64,000 bases of DNA. It comes from Dioscorea cayenensis subsp. rotundata. Taxonomy: Eukaryota; Streptophyta; Magnoliopsida; Dioscoreales; Dioscoreaceae. The notes below the pieces were generated by a model. That model had not been told where the DNA came from. It ran no database searches and worked only from the letters and a program-made list of their open reading frames with translations. This document shows positions 23,912-34,800 of the stretch, piece by piece. The position numbers were made by a program, and so were the translations under genes. The stretch's first letter is position 1, and each line of letters opens with the position of its first letter. The DNA is taken from the NCBI RefSeq assembly GCF_009730915.1, contig NC_052480.1:372001-436000 (forward strand), written 5' to 3'.

Positions 23912-24060
23912 TTTAAATGAAATACATAAACCATTAATTTATTAAAAAATAAAAACAATATCACAAAAAACCATAGCAAAGGAACTAAAATAATACTAAT
24001 AAAAAAATATAAAACATAAACACAACAAAACATAAAACAAAAGAACAAAGTAGTCACTAG
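23912..24060 (-). mobile_element. Possible LINE 3' fragment
   Basis: AAATACATAAACCATTAATTT after a T-rich start resembles the minus-strand 3' end of the LINE family seen at 24.5 kb. The rest is A-rich low-complexity sequence, so this assignment is weak. Confidence 0.35.
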
Positions 24061-24469
24061 AAATAGCATAAAAATAACTAAGACGTAGTGAGTCGGTGAT
24101 ATTCACCATAAAGTAGCATGTTCCTCAAGTGCCCCTCGTCTTTCTGATTTGGAATTATTTTCACTTCATTTTTAATCTCCCTTGCCATGCGATTGTTGTT
24201 TGGTCTTCCTAAAGATGGGAGTAGAACTCTAGCCTTCGTAACGCAAAGAATTTTTTATTTGGGTTATTTGTTAGAATTTTTTGTTGGAATAAAACAACCG
24301 TATTTTCATCTGTATTATAGTAATATTTCATTTGTTATTATTAAAATTAATTATATGCTTCATTCTTCAATTCTTGTATCTCCAAATGTGGAAAAAAAAA
24401 ACCAAAATGAATGGGTTAATTTTGATAATTAGAAGAAGTCTTAATTTTATAAGTCCATTTGTTTGCGAA

Positions 24470-25174
24470 CCGATCAACAATATATATATATATATATATT
24501 TGAATAAAGTGGATAAACCATAAATTTATTGAAATAAGAGAAGTACAGGGAAATACAACGGAGAAGTGACAGCGAACAAGAAGAACTAAGAAAGAAAGAA
24601 TTGCCTGAAATCCTCACAAGAGATGAGAAAAACAATATGTGATACGGAACAACATCAAGACAAATAAAAGAGTAAAGAAAACAAGCTGGACTGGCGAAAG
24701 CTACCGTCTGGAGACACAGGCCTGCCCAGCAACAAGAAGAAGAATACTACTCCGAATCAGTAGTGTGCGCCGAATCGCCGATTAAGTCTGTAGGTCTAGT
24801 GCTCAGGAAGTTGAGGGAACGCTTAATCCTTTGAGAGGTCTCAGAGGTTTTCTACTAATGAGACTCAGAATTTGTTGAAAGTCAAGAGAGCAGCATATTA
24901 GCATATTTATATAATATTGAAAAAGTAGGTGAACAAGTAAAGTTAAAAATGCGATTGTTTCGTTCGAGCCAGATATTTCAGATGATGGCTCTAGAACAGA
25001 TATCAAACCGGTTCCGTAGAGTAGAAGTTAAAGAGGGGATCCAATTGGTCCAAATATTGGATACTGAGGATGGGTAAGACTCAATATCAAGAATTTGTCT
25101 GAAAAAGAACCAAATACGCTTTGAAAATTTACAATCAAGAAACAAGTGTTCCACTGTTTCCGATCAACAATATA
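24470..25174 (-). mobile_element. 5'-truncated L1-type LINE with a 15-bp target duplication
   Basis: CCGATCAACAATATA occurs exactly at 24470-24484 and 25160-25174, flanking the insertion. On the minus strand the 5' end (from 25159) encodes the C-terminal zinc-binding region of a LINE reverse transcriptase protein (ETVEHLFLDCKFSKRIW, then IWLERNN). The 3' part is non-coding and ends AATTTATGGTTTATCCAC with an (AT)-rich tail instead of a pure poly(A). A stop interrupts the frame before IWLERNN. It is a typical truncated, dead LINE. Confidence 0.88.
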
Positions 25175-26350
25175 AATCGACATTAAAATTTCGATCTCAA
25201 CGAGTCAAGTGATACTGAGGATGCTTGATCACCTTAGATAAGTTTTGTAGCTTCTTCTATTTCATTTATTTTCATCCTCTCTTTTGTTGTTAGTGGACTT
25301 TTGTACCCCTTCTTTTGTAGTGTCACTTTCTTTTATATTCTCAAACTTATTAATCTTGTACTTGACTTTTTATTTCAGTAATTTAATTAGTAATTTAACT
25401 TCACCGGGATATAAATGGAGTAAAGCTAATGCTTTACTCATGCCCTCTGAGTGGGGTTGATACATAAAAATTTATAAACTAAATAAATAAATCATAATAT
25501 ACGGGAACCAACTAAGCAAAGCATAATTAATACTACCCTCATTAAAATAAACAAAAACAAAACCAGGGCTTGAAGATCACGTACCTGCAGCTTTACTGGG
25601 TGATCACTAAAGCAGGGTGAGAAAAGAAGCGTAGAAAAGAAAGTGGATGTACAATAAAATGGGATAAAAAAAACCTTCAACCAAGACAGATATATATATA
25701 CTATTTCCCATTAGCTTCTCCGTCTTTCTTGTTTGGTTATGACTAGTGTGGAAATAAATGCTGTGATTTTTTTCGACGCTTTGTTTTTGTAGTTGGAAAT
25801 TAATGCTGTTCTACCATCCTCTTATCTTTTTTTTTTATATGAGTAACTTTATTTTTTAAGAACTGTGTACTAGTCTAACAATAACTATCCGTGTTTATGA
25901 TTGAGAGGTATTAAGTTCGAGTCTCTCAGATTATAATTCATTTTCTGGGTTTCTTGTGAGAGTTCTCTGTAAAAAAAAAAATTCTGTCTAAAGAATACCT
26001 CTCGTTCTTCTTTTCATGATTGAATATGATGCAGCGCCTAAAACAGTCGACAATATTAACCAAGTTTAGTAATTTTATTATGATGGAAGATATTTGAGAG
26101 TTAGTGCATACGGAAGATATTAGTTAACAAAATAATGACTAAGGGATCTGAACTCATTTATCCTTTGTTTTTTCGTCTATAAACTTTGTAAAAAAAAAAA
26201 AAAAAACCTGATTTTTGTGCCTGTGGAATTTATATATCAAGTATATTCTTTAATAGCCTTGACCTTGAAAGTCTCGTGATTCTTTTGCCTCATGAGAATT
26301 ATAGGTAATAGAAAGATTCATGATGGTTCGCTTTATTATGGTTAAAAATA
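25175..26350. other. Intergenic spacer with a SINE-like copy
   Basis: No gene is recognised. Apart from the SINE-like segment listed separately there are only AT-rich stretches, homopolymer runs and a short (TA)n at 25690-25700. Confidence 0.5.
25866..25981 (+). mobile_element. Probable tRNA-derived SINE
   Basis: A segment with TACTAGTCTAACAATA (A-box-like), AAGTTCGAGTCTC (good B-box match) and a terminal A run (25971-25981). The order and spacing fit a short Pol III SINE. I do not see a convincing target duplication. Confidence 0.5.
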
Positions 26351-26590
26351 TCATCTTTCCTAAACATTGATCTTATGCCTGCCGAAGTGAACCACCTCAT
26401 GACCGGATCACTGGATCACTAAATCAATTTAAAAATATATCAATGCTAGGCTAAGATTTTAGTTTAAGAGTGCTTGGAAAAATGATCATTTTACAAATTC
26501 TAACATTTTTTAAAGTCTAATTAATGAAGTTAAGAAACATCGAAGTTTATATAGGTTTTTTCTGCAAGATGAAATGGCGCATAGAAAAAG
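26350..26590 (+). repeat. Unassigned dispersed repeat, copy 1
   Basis: This segment aligns with 31690-31960. Shared anchors include GAAGTGAACCA, the phrase GATCACTGGATCACTA and the ACAAATTCTAAC stretch. I do not recognise the family. It may be an internal part of a LINE or a pseudogene piece. Confidence 0.55.
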
Positions 26591-26919
26591 AATACATATA
26601 TTGACTCGTTAATTTTGACCAACCGTTAATTTTTACTAACCCTGCAATAAAATAATTTGTAATTTATTCATTTCTTTTCATGCTCAAAAGTTGAGAGTTC
26701 AAAACTTGGTCGGGGATAAGTGTATGAAGGAATGTAAATACAAACTATGGATGTTTGATTGCTCATTTAAGTAGAATATATAATAATGGGGCGCATTTAC
26801 ATGATTATCATTAATGAGAGATATTTCGGATAATCATTCATCATGATTTCACATTATATATCCAAGGAACAGCATCCAAGGGAACCGGCACTAACTAGTG
26901 TTAAAGATCCACCGGATGA

Positions 26920-29900
26920 TCAAGACTGTGGGGTGACCAGTGGTGCCTCAAGGGATTCATCCGTGGCATCTCCATTTTCACCATTTCTCTCATTATCTTC
27001 AGAATTCAGCAAGAAAGCATGTCCCAAAGCGATCATCTAAAATTAAAATAGTAATAATTGCTTAGATAATTATTGAATGTTAAACATGTATAAATATATA
27101 TAATAAACAAAGAGGAATACCAAAGAAACAGAAGCTAATAATATGCTGAAGCCTTTGCAGTTGAAAGGTGCCTCGCTTGAAATAAAGACGGCTGAAACGA
27201 AAAGGGTCAATTGCAAGATGAAACTCATAAGATAATAATGAAGAGTGATTGTGTAACTAGAGGTGGATTTAGTCACTAACATGTGAGTGGGCTCATTACA
27301 AGTGGTGATAAAAAGGTGGCCAACGCATCAACACCTGCAAAAAAGCCTTGTACTTTTCCCTGCAAAATCCTTCATTTGATGAGATATGAAATGGTTGTAG
27401 ATAATGAAAAAATAATCATGCTTTTGCTCTCTTTCATATGAAAGTTTCTATAGCCTAACATTGTAATGTAATATGTGATGAACAATAGTTACTCAGCTTA
27501 AGAAGAGCACCTGACTATTCGAACTTGAAGCTTTCGAAATAATTGCATAAGTCTGTGGAGGTTGAGATATTAGTTTTGGCTCAATGCTCATTATAAAAGG
27601 AACAAACATCAATAATTGAGAAATTCAATTCATGTTTTCAGCTTAAGTTCCACTTAATAAAAGCGCGAAAATTATCTCCCCAACTAAATCAGCAGTTGGG
27701 AACTACTTACAGATGCTTTCTCAAGGATGTATATGACTCCAAATGAGGCACTAAGATAAGGAACCTGCAAAAGAGAGGCCATTCACTTAAAAATGTTTTT
27801 TTCATTCTTTCTCTTTTGGTGAAAAATGCATACCCAAGGCGCCCATGCTAATCCATAAAACAAAGCCTGCAAGGGAAATGAGTACAAGAAAATTTTCCCA
27901 TGAATAAAAGTCACAAATGTAAAAGTACAGTGTGAAAGAAAAAAATTCTAAGTGATGCACTTACGTAAGCAATGGAAGCCAGCAAAGCCAGGCATAGTAT
28001 CAATTTTTCTCCAACCAAAGGATTGATAAGTGGGAACAGTAAAGCCTGATATAATACCAAAATTACAACACTTTAATAAATCATATCCTTGCATACCACC
28101 TAGATTGCATGATCTTAAATAAACAAATAGCTCCATCAAATAGGAAAAATCAACATCAAAAGTGTAGTTCATCCACTTTTTCAAAAAAAAAAAAAAATCA
28201 GAACAAGGAAAAATCCACAGAAATTTATCACGTTCAATTAGAATTAGCAACCTGGGAGAATGTGGAACCTATGTCAACCACCAATTGAATTTCAGAGAAT
28301 TGGTTTTTGTTGAAACCGAAAACTGCCTTTAGGTAATACTGCAAATAAAAATACATGTGTCAAGTTATTTGTGTAGGTAATACTGCAAATAAAATTAGTA
28401 AGATGACATGAATCTGCATATTTTATAATGTAAAGTGTAACCATTCAAACATAGGACCAGATAACCCCTGACTGGAAACCATCCAATATGATGATAAAAG
28501 AGAGTGGCGTACCAGCAAGACACTGCTGATACCTGTCATTCCCAATTTGTAGAAGAATGTAATGTATGTGATGCCTCTCAGTGTTACACTGCAAAGTAAA
28601 CAATGGTGATTCAGCTAGGAAAAAGAGCGTTCAACACAACTAATAATATTGGCAGAAATATGTAGGTAAATAAGCTTCACCTATTAGATTAGAGATAAAC
28701 TTCCAAAATGCACCAAGAGAATGGCAGGAATGTACTCCAAAAGGGTAATTTCAAAGAGTATGACATACCTACTCCTGATCAGAGTTAGAGTGTCCTTCAT
28801 TGAATACCATCTCTCCTGGAGTATCTTAAAAAACACAGTTGAAGGACCAAAATGCTGTGGTCTTGGAGATCCACTTAGCGTCTCAGGCAGTAATATTTTA
28901 GCGTAAATTGCGCAGCAGATCAACAAAGTTATAGAAACCTGGAAATGCAGATAAGAAAACAATACAAGTAGCAAAAGCAAAATCTTGCCAAAATTGCAAA
29001 CTAAAGCTATGGAAAACATGCCCCAAAAATCCATTCCGCTGGGAGAAAACGCGCCAATAGATTTGCTAGAACATGAGTAGCAGAAAAAAGTCCTGTCATT
29101 AACCCAAAAGCTGCTGCTCTTTTATTAGTTTCCACAACATCAGCCTGAAAGAAATCATAGTATACAACATTGATGCATGCCATTTTCGCCACCAGGAACA
29201 AAACTAAAAAATTAAAAAGAAATGAAACTCACAGCATAAGCAACAGCTATGGTAAATATGCTTCCTTGGCTAATAATCATTGTAATTGTGTGAAGAATGA
29301 AATAAGCATAAACAAATGGCCTGGACTGATCCCATGCAAGTACCGCTGAAAAATAAACCACACAAGGAGCAAATTTTCAGAACTAATAGAACTCAACTTC
29401 AGCCTTACAATATGATGTAAATTCTCATTTTGTTGCAAGCCCACTTATACCAAAAACAAAATAGAAACCAAATGATGAATTTTTTTCAAACACATTACAC
29501 TAGTCAGACAGGAATTAATGACAGTAGACAGTGATTAATTTTCAGACATGGCAATGTCACCCGCGCTAGTCAATTACTGAAATTAATCAGAGAAGAGTGA
29601 TACCAAATGGCACTACGTGTGCAGATAGAGTTAGTAGAAGCAAAGGTTTGCGCCCATATTCATCTGCAAGCTGACCCAACAAAATATCCACCACAATTTT
29701 GAAAATCCCAACGATCTAAAACCAGAAGATGGTAACAAGTAAGTATACAGCCAGCCAAGACCACTGAATTCTTCTCAGCACTCAAAGAAAGAACAACAAC
29801 AGTATAGTAAACACACATAACATACCGTCTGGCGGATACCAGTGAGATAAATGGCTTCCGGGCAAGAATTCTGGCCAGGGCAGAGAGCTCCAGTGATGAC

Positions 29901-30005
29901 ATCAACAAGCACTGGCAAAGCCATGTCATAGCCAATCCAGTGCAAGGAAAGAGGCACTAGCAAGTGAACCAGTGGCCTTAGAACTCTAAGATCGGTAACC
30001 TTCAT
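26920..30005 (-). CDS. MFS transporter, hippocampus-abundant-transcript-like, copy B (14 exons)
   Basis: Paralogue of the gene at 20449-23458 with the same 14-exon structure. Minus-strand exons: 30005-29826, 29715-29604, 29345-29233, 29144-29022, 28938-28769, 28588-28513, 28338-28252, 28045-27965, 27866-27834, 27764-27711, 27552-27511, 27359-27281, 27191-27121 and 27036-26920. The frame is continuous, giving 445 residues. Exon lengths match copy A except exon 1 (lacks MAA) and exon 5 (one codon fewer). The [10 protein letters not shown] signature is kept. The intron 4 donor is GC rather than GT. One intron (about 28165-28200) carries a short A-tailed LINE-like insert. Both strong sequence identity and a shared upstream block point to recent tandem duplication. 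The transported substrate is unknown. Confidence 0.9.
29020..29021 (-). other. Non-canonical GC splice donor of copy B intron 4
   Basis: Read on the minus strand, exon 4 ends ATTTTTGGG and the intron starts GCATGT. The homologous site in copy A (22478/22477) is GAG|GTATGG. Using GC keeps exon 4 at 123 bp, exactly as in copy A. GC-AG introns are a known minor class, normally spliced. Confidence 0.7.
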
Positions 30006-30196
30006 AGCTCCCTTTTGCTCTATCGATCACAAAATCACTCAAAAAAATATAAAAAAGAAATCTATCATTCTTGTTTATTTATTTTAGTCCTGAGAGTAGT
30101 TGGTTGCCGGAAGACATTATGCGGCTGACGACAAAACGCGCGGGCCCGACAGTGAGCACGCGGTGGCAGTGATCTGGACCGATTTGTTATGCTGAC

Positions 30197-30262
30197 GTGG
30201 AGCATCGTGGGAGTGAGATCTTGATAATGAACGACTCGGATCTGAGGATGAATGGAGGGTGT
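30197..30262 (-). promoter_or_regulatory. Conserved upstream block of the MFS genes (copy B)
   Basis: The block starts GTGGAGCATCGTGGGAGTG, about 190 bp before the start codon of copy B. It is the counterpart of 23635-23690 and 15241-15310. Confidence 0.5.
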
Positions 30263-30479
30263 TCATTAAACCACGTTTGGCCGTGGGAGAATTTCTGGCG
30301 TGATGTCGCTACACAAACCTTTCCATCGTCTCTTGCCTTTCAAAGTTTCAATGCTAAAGGGTTGATGGTCCACGGAATTGTATTCTTTCTACATAGTAAT
30401 GAGGCAAATTTTCTTAAGTCAAATATCTTAATTATTAGGCTATTGCCGTGATGACATTAAATTAATGACTTATCTACAT

Positions 30480-30760
30480 TGAAAGACTGAAAGATCAATT
30501 CCCTCTGACATTAAATAGATATATTTTTTTAAAAGATAATTAAATTTAATTACTATTTTCAAATATGAAAGATGATAATTTTTTCCTCACCAAATGAGAG
30601 ATTAAAAGATTAACTCCCTCTCATAACATTGATGACATTAAAAATAGATATATTTTTCAAAAAGTAATTAAACTTAATAACCATCTTCAAATAAGAAAGA
30701 TGATATCTCTTTCCCTTACCAAATGAGAGATTGAAAGATCAACTCCCTCTCATAATATTA
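30480..30760. repeat. Tandem repeat, about 125-bp unit, two and a quarter copies
   Basis: Units start near 30480, 30599 and 30728 with GA(T)TxAAAGATxAACTCCCTCT, followed by an ATAGATATATTTTT segment and AAGAAAGATGAT. The third unit is cut off after about 30 bp. The copies differ by substitutions and short indels. Confidence 0.75.
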
Positions 30761-30954
30761 ATTAAAATAAATGACTTGTCCACTTTATTGAAAAAAAAAA
30801 TCTATAAATACTATCTGACATATGATATGGAGTTTGAGGATAACAAAGATTACAAACATGCTTTACTAACATTCTTGTTGGATCAAATCCAAGAGAGTAG
30901 GAGGCCCATAAGGAGCAGTGGAGATCTCTTCATAACTTCATAATCTGCCTTGAA

Positions 30955-31225
30955 CCCATTTCTTTTGAAGATCTCATCATGGAATGTTAAGGTGTACCGT
31001 GTACGGTAGTTAGACGAGATTCTTAGCTAGGATCTCTTGGCAAGCTTCCAGGTGGCCATATGATGCATGAAGGAATTTATACTTTCGGATGCCTCCCAGT
31101 CTAGTTGAAGGTCTATTGGAGGAGCCTGACTTGATAATTTCCTCCATATCATGGCTAAGGGATCTTACGAGGGAATCATCATTGAATGGAATACTTCAAT
31201 AGTTAATGGCTAACTAGTCTTCGTA
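30955..31225 (+). mobile_element. Decayed LINE endonuclease fragment
   Basis: Broken translations contain ISSWNV near the start and GSYEGIIIEWN about 190 bp later. These resemble the SWNVRG start and the GSAGGI..W segment of plant L1 endonuclease domains. Many stops are present. It may be the 5' part of the same LINE whose 3' end is seen near 32600-32675. Confidence 0.45.
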
Positions 31226-31228
31226 GGA

Positions 31229-31230
<2 letters not shown>

Positions 31231-31262
<32 letters not shown>
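31231..31262. repeat. Heptamer tandem repeat (CTACTGC)n
   Basis: Four and a half consecutive copies of CTACTGC, without error. This is a short minisatellite with no evident function. Confidence 0.9.
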
Positions 31263-31263
<1 letters not shown>

Positions 31264-31689
31264 TATATGTGTATTTCACTAATTTACACAAAAACTTCTT
31301 GATCAAGTTCATTTCTCTCCTTAAATCGTAGAACTACATGTGGGTATCCCGAGTCTCATTGTTAGAAAATTGATTCAAAAACCTTGTATTAGGAAAGCCG
31401 TCTTCGAGAGAAACCACTCTACTCATCTCGTCAACATTGTCACCATTCATCTACACGGGCAATGACAACCTCTAACATCCCAAGTATCATGTTCGATCTG
31501 GTCCACGTCATCAAGCCCAATGTCAAACCACAAGTTCAGCTATATCCTAGCACCATGCATTTTACCGAACTCCAACCATGGTGTGCTTATTATCGATTGC
31601 CACGGCCTCATCATCCACCTTAACTCTGCAGTGGGATCTGTGACCAAGTTAGTGAGTTTGTAAGCGGACGTCTAGCATTGTTAGTACAA

Positions 31690-31960
31690 TAGCCAGAATG
31701 CCATCTTTCATAAATGTTGTTCTTATGGCTGTCGGAAGGAAGTGAACCATGTCAACTGAAATTCAACGATCTTGACCAGATCACTGGATCACTAGTTCAA
31801 TTTAGTAACATATGATATGAATGCTAGAATAATATTATGAGTGGAAGAAGAGAGCTGGGACAATGATGATTTCACAAATTCTAACGTCTTACAAAGTCTT
31901 ATGGAGTTTAGAGAGCTCAGAGTTAAGAGAATTTTTCAGCAAGATGTGAGAGCAGAGAGA
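31690..31960 (+). repeat. Unassigned dispersed repeat, copy 2
   Basis: Counterpart of 26350-26590. A 65-codon frame (31841-32038) runs through its right part (it includes FRELRVKRIFQQDVRAERSR), which hints at a coding origin, but I cannot name it. Confidence 0.55.
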
Positions 31961-32101
31961 AGCAGAATACAGGGATTGAAATTTGTGGTGATGTCCCAAG
32001 TCACTTTAGTTAGTTCAAGACTACCATTTTCTCAATAGCAGTTCGTAAGGTCCATTACCTTTTTCTCAATTCTCACAGCTTGTGGGCTTTATTCTCTCTT
32101 T

Positions 32102-32593
32102 GTTCTTGTAATGCACACAAGTAGAGGGGAGAATTGACCCCAAAAAACCGGCCTAGTAGGAAAAGTTGCCCCCCACTTATATGCACACAATGGGTTCATC
32201 TCATAGCCGATGTGGGACTAAAGGGGTTAGTTCATTTGCAATCATTACATTACCCCACCGATCAAGACACTGACGCCCTCGTCAGTCCGGTTAATCTGGG
32301 CGCCTGACCAACAGTACTTCACTCAGGGCACTTCACTCAGACCCCAGCGCGCAGCCAGCTAGCCTGGTCAGAACCCTCTGTGGCAAACGCACCCGACCAA
32401 ACCTGACGAGTCGTGCCCCACATCGACTCTCAATGAAAGCACCAATGTAATGCACACAAGTGGAGGAGAGAGTTGACCCCAAAAGACCGGCCTAGTAGGG
32501 AAGGTTGCCCCCCATTTATATGCACACAATGGGTTCATCTCATAACCGATGTGGGACTAAAGGGGTTAATTCATTTGCAATCATTATAGTTCC
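32102..32593 (-). mobile_element. TRIM (terminal-repeat retrotransposon in miniature), complete
   Basis: Two 143-bp direct repeats (32107-32249 and 32446-32588) start TGTAATGCACACAAG on the plus strand and end ATCATTACA or ATCATTATA. They enclose a 196-bp core, and the whole element is 482 bp. Flanks GTTCT (32102-32106) and GTTCC (32589-32593) fit a 5-bp target duplication. On the minus strand the core begins with TTGGTGCTTTCATTGAGAG directly after the first repeat, the position of a primer-binding site. It ends with a purine-rich GGTGGGGTAA before the second repeat, the position of a polypurine tract. No coding capacity is seen. The element would depend on enzymes from another retrotransposon. 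Confidence 0.88.
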
Positions 32594-32675
32594 CTGCTCT
32601 ACTCCTTTTCAGTAAAGTATTGTTGTACTGTTGTCTTTTTAATTGAATTGGTTTATCCATTTTTTTCAAAAATCT
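32594..32675 (+). mobile_element. LINE 3' end interrupted by the TRIM
   Basis: The segment ends GAATTGGTTTATCCATTTTTTTC and an A run, the 3' signature of the LINE family in this window. Sequence left of the TRIM (about 32040-32106) looks like its continuation, so the TRIM appears to have inserted into an older LINE tail. Confidence 0.55.
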
Positions 32676-34800
32676 CACAAGCCAGTCAATTCATTCTAGT
32701 GGTGTGTGATCTAAATAAGGCAACAATATTTTCAGGTATAACATATCTACCGAATGCAAACAAGGTAAATCTATTCAACAAATATCAATACAAGTCTAAA
32801 TAAATGTGATGCTTCAATTCAGTTCAATTAAACAATCAAGAAAGTACCTCAAGTAAAATAAAATATTCTTGTGGTGTATCCCTCTCCTTGCCGCAAATCT
32901 TTTAAATCTTCTTTCTTATTCTTTCCCCTGAACCCTGCCAAGAAAAAAGACAATCACTTTCTAAAACATCTTAATATATAATTTGTTTTCAATGAAAGTA
33001 GATACCCCACATTCACAGAGATATTTTATTATGACTGGTTGTCTGTTTCACATAACCCATTCCTACAACAATCTGCTGACCTTAACCCAATACAAGACAA
33101 ATCGATTCAACATCCTTCATATATAGCAAAAATACCTTTTTTCCGGATTTTGTAATCTAAAATAGTATTTAATGCATTTCTATTTCTCATAGACGTTACT
33201 AAACCCATGAATGGCTCTCCATCATATCCATGTATAGTCAGACATGCATCAAAGAACATCTTCCTGACCATGTGTAAAACCAGAAACAATTGCACTTCTA
33301 AATAATATTTCGTTTGCGTAAACAAGGAATGGGCTGGAATATTCCCTTCAGCCCAATGGACTCACCAAGTGGGCCATTACCCACAAAATCATGAAAAACC
33401 CAAGGACAGTGAGCAGAAACAAGCACAGCTAGGAAGAGGACCTGTATGAAGCTCATAATGGACAAGGCATGTGGAAGCATTTAGTGATCTGAACCCATTG
33501 ACACCTGACCATGCAATCTTACCTCTATGAGTTAAGATGATTATATTCCGTCTTTTAAAGAGTTTCCACTAATGAAGTTTCTTGCACTAAAGTATCATCA
33601 TAGCATAGGAGAGTTTCAGATAGAGATGTAGTTCCTTTGCAAGCAAAGTTTGCAGAGGTGGAGATCTATCTGCACTTTCTATTTTCTAAACCCTGCCAAA
33701 TCTAGGGATGGCCACCTTCTCTCAAACCCATCCAAAAAATAACATATTGCTCCCTTACTTTCCTTGCTGTGTTACCAAATCCATGTACTTGCATTGGAAA
33801 CCAGACCAATCAAATTTTACCCTGTTATCATGAGCATGACAAGGTACAAGGAAGGAAACATAGAATAAAGGGAAATTAAATTACTCATCACTAGTTCCTT
33901 TTCTTTTATTATCAGATCAGACATTTCATATGAACTCTTCACTTGCCTTTTCGAATAAGGTCCACCACTGAAAGTATTGCCTAGTCACGCAGCAGCTAAC
34001 AAAAAAAAAACATACATCTTCCAACGCATATATAAAATCAGAATATAATATGATTTCTGTGGGATAAAGTAAAAAAAAAATAAAAAATTTCAAAACTAAG
34101 GCATTTGGTAATAATACAAATTGTGCATATATGCCTCTGCAAACCCTGAAGCCTGTATGTACAAACCTTACTCTCGGAAGAAAACATCAATAAAAAAACA
34201 AACACAGTTGTTAGAATTTTTATAGGCATATTTCCGAAGATAATAACCATTGCAATAAATAAATAAATTAAAAGGGAAAAACAAAGAGTAGTTGCTAAAT
34301 AGAGGAGGGGACAAATTCGTCAAATAAAGAGGTGAATTGAATGCTATTCATTATGTTCCCGGATCCATGCAAAAATCCTTCGGTGGAATAAGGAGAAGGC
34401 CACATTGATTGAAACGCTAACACCATCCTTGTTGTGGTAGATGGTCATGAACACACACCCATCCAGCCAAATATGCTCAGCAGACATTACTGCACCCTAC
34501 CCAGCAAATAATGTCCCTCAGAGCAATGTAAGGATTCCTTCGTGAGAGTGAATATGAAAGAGAAAGAGAGAGAGAGAAGCAAATATCATTACATGCTAGG
34601 TTTTTGCCATCATGTTATTGCAGACCAAAACCAGCGTAGTTATAATAGTTCGGACGGAATGAGTGAAGAGTGCTGCCTCAAGTCTACACTCCATTGATTC
34701 TATCTCACTCTAATTCATCATCCTTTCTATTCATCCATCCTGTGACTACAGTGCCCACTACTTACTACACTTGCTATCATTAAACTGAGTCTACACTAAC
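32676..34800. other. Intergenic spacer without a recognised gene
   Basis: Short open frames on both strands (for example 33107-33480 on the minus strand) show no domain or conserved motif. No repeat family was recognised. An AG-rich run lies at 34555-34577. Confidence 0.45.

Noticed and set aside
32102..32593. Considered whether the TRIM is a Cassandra element with 5S rRNA sequence
   Set aside because: The 143-bp repeats contain no 5S rRNA-like A box, intermediate element or C box sequence.
33107..33480. Minus-strand frames considered as a PPR or unknown gene fragment
   Set aside because: The resemblance to PPR repeats is too weak and no neighbouring exons could be found.
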